64,000 nt of DNA from Stictocephala bisonia (taxonomy: Eukaryota > Arthropoda > Insecta > Hemiptera > Membracidae): positions 54,144 through 118,143 of the forward strand of contig JAQJVL010002151.1 of the NCBI GenBank assembly GCA_035578905.1. The letters run 5' to 3'. The position numbers were made by a program, and so were the translations under genes. The notes under the pieces were generated by a model. That model ran no database searches, was not told where the DNA came from, and saw only the letters and a program-made list of their open reading frames with translations. Shown piece by piece: positions 25,640-37,446 of the stretch (position 1 is its first letter; every line of letters starts with the position of its first letter).

Positions 25640-25745
25640 TATAAGGAATACTCAATCTTATTTAGTAACAATGACTACACTCATTCATCACACTCATTCG
25701 ACCCTCATCTTAATGTTGAATTATAATAAATGTTCAATAATAATT
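25640..25745 (+). repeat. Dispersed repeat family, copy 2 (partial)
   Basis: GTAACAATGACTACACTCAT and TCACACTCATTCGA align with 49590-49650 and with the reverse complement of 9650-9750. It is shorter and more diverged than the other two copies. The surrounding 25310-26160 holds no gene. Confidence 0.6.
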
Positions 25746-26159
25746 AATAATATTCATTAATGAAAGAGTAAAACGCCTTGGCTAAGAATATCAGTTTTTT
25801 TTGTTATTTAGTTATTTTAATTGAACCGTATGAATACGAATTTTACGCATTTTTAATACATATTATTTTTTTTAAACCCGAATCACTATACAGTTCAAGT
25901 TTTCATTATACTTCAAAGCCTTCATATTATGTTGTAGTTTACTGCTGATGTCAGTTTAACTCTGTCTTGAGACCATACATTATTTTTGTGATGTATTTCC
26001 ACTTATACGTTAAAAACGAATTGAAACATTCCTCTGACCAAAACGATAACGTTATTATTACTCTTAAAGCTTATTTTAAACTATAAAACTCAGTTCATAT
26101 TTAATTAACATATCGAGTAATGTGTATAGTAAACCTTCCTGCAAGTATCATTAAGTTTT

Positions 26160-26940
26160 CTACTCCTCAAGTGTAATGTTCTACTCCTCAAGTATAGTGT
26201 TCTACTCCTCAAGTGTAATGTTCTACTCCTCAAGTGTAATGTTCTACTCCTCAAGTGTAGTGTTCTACTCCTCAAGTATAGTGTTCTACTCCTTAAGTGT
26301 AATGTTCTACTCCTCAAGTGTAATGTTCTACTCCTCAAGTATAGTGTTCTACTCCTTAAGTGTAATGTTCTACTCCTCAAGTGTAGTGTTCTACTCCTCA
26401 AGTGTAGTATTCTACTCCTCAAGTGTAGTGTTCTACTCCTCAAGTGTAGTATTCTACTCCTCAAGTGTAATGTTCTACTCCTCAAGTGTAGTGTTCTACT
26501 CCTCAAGTGTAATGTTCTACTCCTCAAGTGTAGTGTTCTACTCCTCAAGTGTAGTGTTCTACTCCTCAAGTGTAGTGTTCTACTCCTCAAGTGTAGTGTT
26601 CTACTCCTCAAGTGTAATGTTCTACTCCTCAAGTGTAGTGTTCTACTCCTCAAGTGTAGTGTTGTACTCCTCAAGTGTAGTATTCTACTCCTCAAGTGTA
26701 GTGTTCTACTCCTCAAGTGTAGTGTTCTACTCCTCAAGTGTAGTGTTCTACTCCTCAAGTGTAGTGTTCTACTCCTCAAGTGTAATGTTTTACTCCTCAA
26801 GTGTAGTGTTCTACTCCTCAAGTGTAATGTTCTACTCCTCAAGTGTAGTGTTCTACTCCTCAAGTGTAATGTTCTACTCCTCAAGTGTAGTGTTCTACTC
26901 CTCAAGTGTAGTGTTCTACTCCTCAAGTGTATTGTTCTAC
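26160..26940. repeat. 21-bp minisatellite, ~37 copies
   Basis: The unit is CTACTCCTCAAGTGTAGTGT plus T, with few variants (GTAATG, GTATAG, CCTTAAG). Because 21 is a multiple of three, both strands stay open for more than 270 codons (FYSSSVV and LHLRSRT repeats). I treat these frames as artefacts: there is no splice, start or untranslated context beyond the array. Confidence 0.97.
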
Positions 26941-26944
26941 AGTT

Positions 26945-28985
26945 TCCGACTAAATAGCACTCTTCACGTCACCAGAAGTGAAAGATTAATAATTCTTCTG
27001 GCCATATGAAAGATTAATAATAAAAAATTATATCAAATAATTAATCCTTTCTAATACAATTTATATGTAATAACTTCTGCATTTAAATGATAATATATGA
27101 GCAGCAGTCCACGTCTATATTGTTTAACTAAAGGGAACTATCTCATATTCGTCCATTTCTTTTTTAATCATATGACATTTTCTCTACGTTTATTAGTATC
27201 TGATACTAATCACCGATGTCACACAGTGTTATCGAGTCATTAATTAACTGAAATTGTAATAATTACTGTCCGTTTATGTTTGAACTGGCTTAACGAGATT
27301 AATATATTAAGTAGTCACCATTCTAATCTTACTTCTCTATTTATTCAGTATAGTTAATGTAAAAAGTATGAAGATTATTCACATACAATTTTTTTATTAA
27401 GAATAGGAAACACAATATATTATGCGTTCTCGACTTTATACGAATAATTCCTATTTAGATCTTTTCTACCAAATTGTAGACTACATCCTGAACATAACGA
27501 GTGAAATTTTCTAACTTATAATCTAACAACATTATTAAATTTTGGGAAGTTTCATTAATAAAAATGATTTTAAATTTGGGAGGATTCAACCTAAAAACAA
27601 ATATAATGTAAATGTAGTAAACAGGTCAGGCGTGGAAAGTAGAGTTAAGAGAGTTTTTGTTGGGTGTTGTAAATGTATGTGACATTAAATGCTATTGTCT
27701 TGTTCACAACAATGGAGATTCTGCAATGTTACTCTGCTTTTTTTCATTTTTATAGGTCATGTGTTTACTTTTTAGGTACCTTATACTATATAAGTCGTTT
27801 GTTTTGTATTTATTTAATATCAATATGTAATTCTCAAACTAATTTGTCCTCCAGAAATTATCTATTTTCAAATTATACCCAACATCATTTAAAATAAAAA
27901 ATGAGAAGAATGAGATATTTTTTTTAATCGAAACTGTTATTCGAAATGATTTGTGCTGTAGAAAATTATGTAAATTAATTAGAACATAGAACATCACAAA
28001 AATGATAATAACAGGAATTACATATAATAAACACTTTTATAACAACACTCGGCAGGGCCACACTGTTGTTCACTTTAGTAATCTTTAAATAAAATATTTC
28101 GTAGTTTTTTGTTTTAAAGTAAAAATCTACCAGAAGAAAATCAAACTTAACACTAGTTTTGTGATATTATTTTCTAATATATAACGTATTTCCATTCAAT
28201 TGTTTAGTGCTAATTGAAATCTAATGACATTCATTACTACCAATCTTTTGGTGTTAACAATAGAGGAAAAAGGTTGTTATTTATTATTTTTAATCGAAAA
28301 AATACTGATTTACTTTCTAACCTTATTCTACTTACTCTACCCATTCCTTATAGCATACTGACCTTGCAGAGTAAGGGAGAGAAAATTAAAACCCTACAAC
28401 TCGGCTACCGTTTCTCCCTAATTTAAAACAGAGTTTACTATCACTTAGTAGTTAAATCATTAAAAATATTCGTTACTTTTTTCTCCCTGTAGTACAATTT
28501 AATCAGTTATATGACTTTCTTACACTATTGGTTTATATTCCCGAAATTATTTTAAGATATAAATTGTCCAGATGAATGAAGGATTAAAGACATCAATTAT
28601 AAAGTGTCTGGGGTATGATTTAAAATGTAAGTATGAATGTGATTTGAACAGATATAAAGTAAATTTAAATTGAATTCATGCCCAAGCTTCAAATCACAAA
28701 TCTAAAGTTAAATATCTATCTAATATTACATAGATTTGTGTAAATGTATTTGGTAATAGTCAACGTTGAGTAGTGAGGACGTTTTTATTACACTACATCG
28801 AGATTAAAATATTAACTTTGAAAAGATAAATATACGTTCAAAGAGATCAATTCGTAAATAAAACTAAATTTGGCAATAAAAGCTACAGTACAATAGAGTA
28901 CTTCTCGTATATCGTAACGTATTCAATGTTCATCTCGCGAACATACGAGAAACTGTAAAACATAACAGCATATTATGTTGATTGC
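26945..28985. other. AT-rich stretch, nothing firmly recognised
   Basis: Short frames at 27673-27897 and 28214-28426 have no family similarity. Around 27620-27660 a frame reading WKVELREFLLG faintly recalls the end of a retrotransposon ORF2, too weak to call. Confidence 0.45.
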
Positions 28986-28989
28986 TGTA

Positions 28990-29140
28990 TTACACAAGAA
29001 GCGACAAGAAGGTAAAGTGGCGCGACTAATTTGATCCTCGCCCTTAAAGGAAGCAATGACCTGGAAGGCAACCTGATGGGCCTTTCTGGCGTGACTGCAG
29101 TAATTACTCCTCCTCTGTTACCAGCACAGTACTGATGGCT
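28990..29140 (-). other. GC-rich island with a short open frame, possible exon
   Basis: This ~150-bp island is much richer in G and C than its surroundings. On the minus strand one frame stays open for about 60 codons (GNRGGVITAVTPERPIRLP then SRSLLPLRARIKLVAPL), preceded by a possible splice acceptor (ATTAGCCATCAG). I recognise no family. It could be a short conserved exon or an unplaced repeat fragment, and it is the only piece of the window that even hints at a host exon. Confidence 0.2.
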
Positions 29141-29144
29141 AATA

Positions 29145-30535
29145 TAATAATCACTTTTAAATTTAAACTATGTAACTTTATTCACGTTGTTGTTTGTGGG
29201 GGATGAAATTCTAAGTTGTGTTCAAATGATAGTTTCGTTCCAACAAAGGAGCATTTATAAATGTTTCCTTTAACGAACAAAAATAGTTTAAATGTATATG
29301 TATGGCATATTGGTTTTTACACGAAAAAACGAAGATTATAACGGTACTAAGTTATTAAATGCTGTTTATAATAGTTTATATTTCTTTGTAATAAAATCTC
29401 CTTTTCATTAATTTTAAGAACCATGACATGAAATTTTCAAGTTTTGAGGTATTTTCTTATTTTTTGGTCTGGTAAGTTCGACCACGCAAAAAGGTTGAGT
29501 AACTAACCAAAGTTGTACGAATGTTGTACGAATTATAGTTTCTTTACAGCAGTGTAAAAATTTGGAAATTTCAACGTACTGAGTTAAAGCTTTTTCCGTT
29601 TTCATTTTTCAGACTGGGCTTATTTGTATTCTGAAAACATAGTTTTATAAAACATAAGATTGTCTAAAACTTGTAAATTTAAAGTTTCGTTCTATCTATA
29701 ATAATTTTTTTATAATAGCTGTTTTAGTAAATAAAATTTAACTAATGAAGTATACTAAACATTTTTCTATAAAAACATTTCTATAAAGTTTTCATGTTTA
29801 AAATGGTGCACATATCTTGGGCCAATAGTTTTTATAAAGGCGCTATCAAAGAACGCATTCTCGCACGTCTCGCCAAAGGCGTTGCTTTGTTCAGGCAGGC
29901 ATAGCAAGCACACACGTGAGGTGGTGGTTATATACAGCCTTGTTCTCGACAAATATGGTACATAATTCAATTATTTCTCGATCTTTGGTGTTATTAAGAT
30001 GGTTTTGTAAAATAACACATTCTTCTAATTGCACCAATTTTTATTTCGAATAACCGCTTTTCGCCAGTTATGTCATCAACATTTGAGTTGGGAAATCAGT
30101 CAAAGGTGAGGTATGTTAAATTATTATTAAAGCTTGATGTGTTCTTTACATATATTGAAAAAAACGCTCATCTTAAAATATAGGTGATTTTAAAGCCTTA
30201 AACAAAAATTCGTAAAACAGAAGCTTAAACGATGTTTTTCATTAATAACCATTATACACTCCAAATAGTAAATATTGTTGTAGAAACGATCGCCTCTATA
30301 TTTAGAACGTCTTAGTATCCCATGTATATTTACAGTAAGCTATTTTTAGTTATAATAATAAGAAATCCATTTAATCTATTTTCCCAGATAGTTGACTTTT
30401 GAACACTATATCTGATATGGAACAATCACTTGTACTCTAGTGAACAGTCTACACTATCACGTCCTAGGTAAATGATACTAATCTACATACTTGAGTTTAG
30501 AAACGTTCATACTTATATTTGTGAACTGTATTCTT
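29145..30535. other. AT-rich stretch with weak open frames
   Basis: Small minus-strand frames at 29414-29605 and 29767-29970 have no recognisable domain. The part at 29800-29960 is somewhat richer in G and C. Nothing else stands out. Confidence 0.4.
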
Positions 30536-30539
30536 CCGG

Positions 30540-30860
30540 TATGTTATAACATAACCTACAAACTATCAATAAACATCACCAGACAATTGGACAGATACCA
30601 CTAAGAAATTGTAATAAATGTCACCAAAAACTGGCAACTAATACGTCTATTAACTTGAAACAAATAACCAAACTTAAACCCTCTAGAAACATACAGGAAC
30701 TTGCAATAAATATCTTCAGAAACTTGGAACAAATACCTCAAGCAACTTATAATAAATACGCTAATATACGTATGAGATTGCAAAAAATATCTCTATAAAC
30801 TTGCAAAAATGCCCCAACAAACGTCTAATAAATACCACCAGAAACATGCAAATCCCTAGG
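30540..30860. repeat. Degenerate ~30-bp tandem repeat
   Basis: AAATAYC...AGAAACTTGCAA recurs about ten times with many substitutions and small indels (for example near 30640, 30705, 30720 and 30830). It is an old minisatellite, recognisable by rhythm rather than identity. Confidence 0.65.
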
Positions 30861-31129
30861 AACGAAAAGTGTTCCCCTTAAACTTGTAACATATCTTATT
30901 TAAAAGTAATGGTCAAAATACGATCAGTAGTAGGCTACAGTGATCAGTAGGTGTAGTTTGATGCCTGGTTGTAGGTTATTGAACTGTGGTTATATAACTA
31001 ATTGTTAACAAGGTAAAGTTACATTGATTCGGAAGACTTATAAGGTGAAGGTCATATGTAAAAATGTGCCTTGGTTAATATAAAGCATTATAAAGCACTA
31101 TAAAGCATATATTCAAAATAAGCAGTATA

Positions 31130-33362
31130 AAGCATTATTTTGAAATCTGTTTTCCGCTTTTAAGAAGTAAAATTAAGTCCAGGACCTCCTACTCGAAGCC
31201 AATCCTTAATCACAACATCTTGAAGCTTAGAGATAGTTTGCAATCTCTTTATATAGAAACTAAGGAGTTGGACTTTTCGCATCCACTGCGACTTCAATAC
31301 TTGAGACTCAGACGTGAATATAGGAAAACAATAAGAAAAGCTAAATCTGATTTTGTGTCAGAAAAAATTTTCAACTCCTCTAACAAAGTTAAGACTATGT
31401 GGGATGTGATCAATGACCAGAAACCCACATGTCACACACAGACTCGAAATATCTCGTTGGAAGAAAAGGATGGAAATTTGATTTGTGATCCTGCTGAAGT
31501 TGCAAATGCTTTCAGTAAGTTTTTTCCAGTTTGCAATTAGACTGCTTCTTTCAGCAAGGATCGCAGACTAATGCCATTAAGACTCCCTCACAGACTTCTC
31601 TGCACTCACTTTTTTTGTACCCTGTGGTAGAGGATGAGGTTGCTCATGAAATCATGTCACTTAAGTCGAAGCGGTCGTCTGGGCCTGATGGTATTTCATC
31701 TTATCTCCTTAAGCAAGTGTATGATTTGGTGTTAAGGCCATTGTGCTACATCATCAACCTCTCATTTCAACATGGGGTCTTTCCCGATGCACTTAAACAC
31801 TCCATTATTAGGCCTTTACATAAGAAAGGTAGTAGAGAGGAATGTGGTAATTATAGGGCTGTCTCCTTAACTTCAACGTTCTCAAAAGTCTTTGAGAGGG
31901 TGTTCTTTAATAGACCGATTGGATTCATCAGCAAGAATAATATCATGTCACCCTCTCAATTTGGCTTTACAAGAGGCAAATCCACGAGCGATGCCATCCA
32001 CTGTCTAATCTCGCCCATAGTTGAGGCCCTTGATAAGGGTGAATCGGCCGTCAGAGTGTTTTTTGACCTGACAAGAGCGTTTGATATGGTGGATCATGGC
32101 ATCCTCTTGCACAAGTTGAATAGTATGGGTGTTAGAGGCAATTCTCTGTCCTGGATCGCTTCGTACTTGACAAATAGGGTGCAAACCGTACAGGTCCAAT
32201 TTGTTGACGTTGGTGGATATGAGCGGATGGCTCATTCAAAGGCCTCACTACTTCAGAGGGGTGTCCCACAGGGTTCGGTGCTTGGCCCGGTCCTTTTCCT
32301 TATATTTTTCAATGGCCTGTCTCTCAGCACGTATAGGGCCCGTGTTTGTCAGTTTGCAAACACGATACCTCACTTTCAGTGACAGCAATACATAGGTCTG
32401 ATTTGGAGGCTAGGGTGTATGAAGAATCAAGCGCTCTTCTCCAGTGGTTTGAAAAAAATAATCTACATCTAAATAATACAAAGACCCAGATTTTAGATTT
32501 TCAGATAAGTGACAGAAGAAATTCTGAATCTCTTTCTTTTTTTATTGACTATGAGCAAGTTGAACCAAGCGAGGTAATTAAGTTTTTGGGAGTTTATATA
32601 GACAATAACTTGAAATTTGGATACCATGTTGACTCTGTATGCAAGCGTATTAGCTCTGGAATTTTCCCGTTAAGGAGACTCTCAACTTTTGTTGATGAAA
32701 ATACTCTACTCACGGCTTACTACGGACTTATTTATCCTCTATTGTCATATGTAGTTGTTATTTGGGGTCACGAAACAACTAAAACCCAATTCTTATTTAA
32801 ACTCCAAAAGAAAGCAGTCAGAGCCGTTTTTAAACTACCTTTCAGACAGTCTTGTAAACCAATTTTCAAAAATTACAATATATTAACTTTTCCATCTATT
32901 TATATCCTTCATTGCGTTACATTTGTCAGAAAAAGTCCCGAACTTTTTGGTGTTTCTTCTAACCGGTATGACCGTACATGACCGGTATGACCGTACCGGT
33001 TCTCCGTAACCGACAAAACCTTCCCATTCCTCACCATAAAACAAGTTTTTTTGAAAGCCATTTAAGGAGCAATTCAATTAGGCTTTACAACTCACTGCCT
33101 GATGCTGTCAAAGCGGAAAATGATTCAAGGAAGTTTGGCAGAATGACCAAGAGAATGTTGTTGTCTCGTTGCCATTACAGCGTGAGGGAGTATATGAACT
33201 TTGTATCAGAGTAAATATTGTAAATAGTTATAGAATGTTGCCACCTGTATATTATTAATTTTCTATCTTCGGATATGTTTTAGTTTACGTTAGAAATAGT
33301 ATGACTCTATTATGGAATTTTTTAATTGTTGAAAATAAAGTAATTTTGAGTTTGAGTTTATA
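31130..33362 (+). mobile_element. 5'-truncated Jockey/CR1-like retrotransposon
   Basis: This is the full extent of the copy whose ORF2 pseudogene is described separately. It begins within the linker between endonuclease and reverse transcriptase (FPLLRSKIKSRTSYSKP near 31150-31200). It ends after an AATAAA at a TTTGAG repeat near 33345-33360. The direct repeats AAAGCATTATAAAGCACTAT at 31080-31130 just upstream may mark the integration site, but I could not pair them with the 3' flank. Confidence 0.85.
31148..33214 (+). pseudogene. Non-LTR retrotransposon reverse transcriptase, frameshifted
   Basis: The order is linker (31220-31540), then RT fingers and palm (31531-32382). Readable motifs are SSGPDGISSYLLK, IIRPLHKKGS, NYRAVSLTSTFSKVFE, QFGFTRGKSTSDA, FFDLTRAFDMVDH and RGVPQGSVLGPVLF. 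The catalytic YADD should follow at about 32350-32365, but the sequence reads FANT with a frameshift, so the active site is lost. The thumb and C-terminal part continues in another frame (32346-32981: KFLGVYIDNNLKFG, YYGLIYPLLSY, LQKKAVRAVFKL). A 16-18 bp duplication of CCGGTATGACCGTAC at 32963-32998 shifts the frame again before NSLPDAVKA (32978-33214). The endonuclease is absent. Confidence 0.93.
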
Positions 33363-33364
33363 TT

Positions 33365-34390
33365 TAAAATTAATTGTTTGATTCTTCCAGTAGTAATTTA
33401 TTTAATTCCAGTCAGCATTTTGTGATTAAGGTATGACACAATTTCTTTTTTATATTATTTAATAGTTACTATATATTTAACATTGTTTTAATTTAATTTA
33501 TACCAAAATCAATAATTATTTTTGTATGTACAGTAAAAGCACTGAAGGTTATTACTGTTTAATTTAAAAATGATAATAAGTTGGGATGTCAACCAAAATA
33601 CACATGGCATTAGAAGCCAGTTAAAAATAAATTTACTTGTTACATGTATTTAAAATAAATAAAGGAATACACTTACAACACCATTATCACTAATTGCATG
33701 GGTTTTTCAACCCAACATTTTTTATTCGCAAAACCTTATAATCTGTTGATCTATTTACAAAGTAAAAAAAATGTATTTCCTTTATAAATAAATACAATTC
33801 TAATTAATGTAAATATCATAATTTGTCATCCTAGCAACATATAATATTTTATTAGAGCAAGTACATTTTCAATAACATTAATGCATCAACATTACATTAA
33901 TAGACGAGCTATGTATGTCAGTGTGCCACTGTGTCAAACATGAACCAGCGTAGTTTCAAGTCCTATGTTATCAGGTCAGATTCAGAACGTCCTAAAAAAC
34001 TCTCAATCATGTTATCTCATGTTTAAAACAAAGATGTGTGTATTATAAAATGCAATAAAATGTACAAAATAGTTAGTAACTGAACATCAATCAAACTGTT
34101 GTATGTAGACATTTTTAAGGTTGAGTTTTTTTTCTATTCATAATCAAAACTAACATTACATTTTCTATTCAATGTGTCGTAAATATTAAATTTAAAGATT
34201 TACTAAAATATTCACTGACTGTTCAATAAACTGTTCAGTTTGATTCCTGGACAGTGGACATCACTTATACAGTAAGGATATTTTCTGTTTATGACAAGGT
34301 GTGCGGTATCTAAACATGACCATGTCCTCAGTTAGGACGCATATCAGCGTGGCCTCAATTGTTTTGTTACAATTCTATATTACTATCATT
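33365..34390. other. AT-rich stretch, nothing recognised
   Basis: No coding similarity, arrays or RNA genes seen between the retrotransposon tail and the next minisatellite. Confidence 0.5.
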
Positions 34391-34392
34391 AT

Positions 34393-34692
34393 CCAGCCCA
34401 CCCATAAACGTACGTGACATTAACCCACCCATACACGTATTGACCCGCCCGCCCACTATACACGTAAGAGGTAATGATCCACCCACCCACCCACCCATAA
34501 ACGTACGTTCATTAACCCACCCGCCTACCCATACACGTACGGTGGCATTTACCCACCCGCCCACCCATAAACGTACGTGACATTAATCCACCCGCCCACC
34601 CATACACTTAAGTGGCATTAACCTACCCGTCTACCCATAAACGTACGTGACATTAATCCACCCGCTTACCCATACACGTACGGTAGCATTTA
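34393..34692. repeat. 36-bp repeat family, array at 34.4 kb
   Basis: About eight copies of CCCACCCATAMACGTACG followed by TGACATTAACC or similar. Copy length varies slightly. The C-rich part often reads CCCACCCGCCCACCC or CCCACCCACCCACCC, so the minus strand carries a G-quadruplex motif. Frames rich in HPPTH/GGWV are artefacts. Confidence 0.95.
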
Positions 34693-34699
34693 CTCACAA

Positions 34700-36005
34700 A
34701 GTAAGTCCACCACCTTGCTGGATTACACAAAGCATATATGGATCACGTTATCTTTGAGTTCATGTCTGTCTACCATTTCTTCATCTTATCACTAAATTCC
34801 ATCTTTCTTTCCTCGGTCTATTTGGGCATGTCTCTTTCGTTCTTCTCCTCCTATGGTTCTGGCTTCCATTTTTAATCTTGTTCTTGTATATGTTATAATT
34901 CTATATTATTATAACATCTTTAATGGCACTAAATTGCAAGGCAGTGACTATTATAATTCAAACTCAGCTTATTTACTACAGTGGGAGTATCAGTATAATG
35001 TCAAGTTAGTAGCTAGCCTACTAACATTGTCAGCTACTATAAAACACAAAATACAGATTATATCAAAACTGTATTTCGTAATATGCTTTATTGCTTTTAA
35101 CATGCCTTAAAAATCACAAGAAATAAATCATTAAGATCAAATTGTGTTATATTGCTAATGGAAATACAACACATGGTATTTATTTAAAGAGTGCTAGGTG
35201 CTCTCTTTACGTTAGCATTATTAAAATATTCAAGCCATAAGCTTATACCCTGTACTTCATCAACTATTTTAACTAACTATATCAAACTTACTATATCCAC
35301 TATATTACTTTGGAATTATAGAAAATTCAAAACGAATTGTTCTTCGCTTTTTTCTCGTTGATTTTCTTATAATCTTTAAATAATCTGTTATAGTATTGCA
35401 AGATCGGTCCAACATAAAATATCAATGTTCACAATATCCCTTACAGGTTATAAATTAAACATAAAATACCAAGTTTTTAAATAGTATGAAAATACACAAA
35501 AGAACTATTATTAAACTTAATTTATAAATATTACATTATAACAGTACAGTCGTGATGGAAATCCAAGCATATTATCCGATCTAATAATAAAAGTTGAGGT
35601 GAAATGTACCGGAAGTGATATACGATCGCTTTCAGAGTAAACTTTTTAAAGTTTTTCCTTTAAGTTTAAAACTGGAAAATATATCATCACGATGAAGACA
35701 ACAGGTCCATGTATGATGTCCATGTGTGATGTCCATGTGTGATGTTCGTGTGAAATTTTTATTAAGTATGTAATATTATTGTAATGACTTAAAGCACTAT
35801 TTTGTTAAACGGCGTTTCCTCAGATATTCCACAGCAGTTTCTTAATTCATTGTTGTTGTTAAATCATTCATTTTACCTAAACCCATTATTGCAGACTATG
35901 AATCACAAAATACGGAAAATTGCAGTTTCACCTCAATATTCAATCATAAACAACATTTACAACGTCTGACAATGTGTTTTGTATGTTTATTTTTTGTGAA
36001 AACAT
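34700..36005. other. AT-rich stretch with a 13-bp triplication
   Basis: No gene supported; the 85-codon frame at 34853-35110 has no recognisable domain. GTCCATGTGTGAT is repeated three times at 35705-35743, with a degenerate fourth copy. Confidence 0.5.
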
Positions 36006-36009
36006 AAAG

Positions 36010-36215
36010 TTAAAAAAAGTTAAAGTTCGTCTTATTTTACCAGTCGAAGTTAGGGCTTAGAAGCCCTCTCTAACACTTAACCTGGCGACCAACGGCTTTA
36101 CGTAACTCCCGAACCACGGGACCGGCAGGGCAAAAACTGTTAGTGGTCATTTTATCGGGAACCCGGACCGACTGCGTGGCAAGCCCTCGTCTTAGCCCCT
36201 TAGCTACAGCCGCTC
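36010..36215 (-). mobile_element. tRNA-derived SINE-like unit
   Basis: On the minus strand a GC-rich ~200-bp block opens GCGGCTGTAGCTAAGGGGC, whose TGTAGCTAAGGGG part fits an internal A box of RNA polymerase III promoters (36195-36208). About 35 bp further, GGTCCGGGTTCCCGATAA resembles a B box (36151-36168). The tRNA-like head is followed by a non-tRNA body rich in short inverted blocks (AGGGCTTCTAAGCCCT). The B box is imperfect, so this is a decayed copy or a divergent family. Confidence 0.6.
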
Positions 36216-37209
36216 CAGTATTGATGTTTTAGTGTAATTTTCTTTTTAATAAGTTTTCTTTCATAGAGATAAATCATAAAAAAAGCTTAAAATATTTTAA
36301 AAACGATGATGAGAAAATATCATTTTTCTTAATGGCTCTTAATAGTTTTTAAAGCTAATTTCAAATTCAAAAAGCATATTGAATAGGTTTCGAAAGTAGT
36401 TTTTGTGTTAAATAAATAGTTTCGTTACACAAACAAAAATATACATTGTCATTAAACAAAATGGTGCATTGACTGGAACATTACCTCAACACAAAATAAA
36501 GTGCAAATTTATTTTCATAAAGAACATGAAGTTGGATGTATGCAAAAGGTAAATGCAGCGCCGTTATTTTCCAATTTTTTTCATAACATCTTCAAGAATT
36601 ATACCTAAGGCGTTGGAGCACCTAGGCCAGTCTTGAAAATAGTTTAATTTAAGTGCATTGTTTATCGTAAAAATGTTGTGTGTAGCTGAAATGACACAGG
36701 CATATAAAAATAACATTAAAAAATACAGGTAATTATTTTCTTATATGGATTATAACTATCTTATATTCTTATATAACCAAACAACAACATAAAGCTTGAT
36801 AACATTAGCAACTGTCACCAGTTTAACTTTTAGAGACAAATACCAATATTTCATCTTTATAGTTATCATAAATACATGGAGACGACGATACCGCAAATTC
36901 TTTTATGGGTGAACTAGTTTGCTTCACATGTCGATGACAGTGAGAAACTACTAGACAGCTATGGCAGTCTATGTCTTTTGACATTTTTAAGAGTTAACCT
37001 ACTATTTACTACAATGTAAATAGTAATTTTACTACAGGATTGAAAATGTGATTAGAAATTTGTAATAAATTATGTTTATTATAAATGAGTATAAAATCAT
37101 TCATTATAGACTTGCGGCAACTCTATAATTTGTATAACATTAATCTGTGTAAATATCATGTTCAACGCAGATATGTATAAATGTTAAAATAATGTTAGTT
37201 ACATTCTTC

Positions 37210-37352
37210 ATTCACCGGTGTGGTAGCTCAGGAACTAAGGGGTTCGAATCTCCAACTGAACTAACTTGTTGAGTAAAGTTCACGCACAGGCCTGCAGGCT
37301 CATGTGAACTGGTGAGTGAAGTTGTAATAAAATAAATTCTGAATAAAAACTT
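37210..37352 (+). mobile_element. tRNA-derived SINE-like unit, second family or truncated copy
   Basis: TGGTAGCTCAGGAACTAAGG (A-box-like, 37221-37240) is followed directly by GGTTCGAATC (a good B box, 37241-37250). The boxes are closer together than in a tRNA, so the middle of the head is deleted. A body with the palindrome-like AGGCCTGCAGGCT follows, and then an A-rich tail with AATAAATT and GAATAAAAAC. Confidence 0.6.
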
Positions 37353-37446
37353 TACAAAAGATCGCCAACAAAATCTTCTATAGTAACAGTTTATTTTAGT
37401 CTAGAATGTAAAAAGTATTTATTGTAAGAGAAAACCTAAAAACCAC

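Noticed and set aside
26105..27009. Two ~275-codon open frames on opposite strands
   Set aside because: Both are pure translations of the 21-bp minisatellite; a unit divisible by three keeps all frames open.
29767..29970. 67-codon minus-strand frame in a slightly GC-richer segment
   Set aside because: No recognisable domain, composition only mildly different, and no splice or start context.
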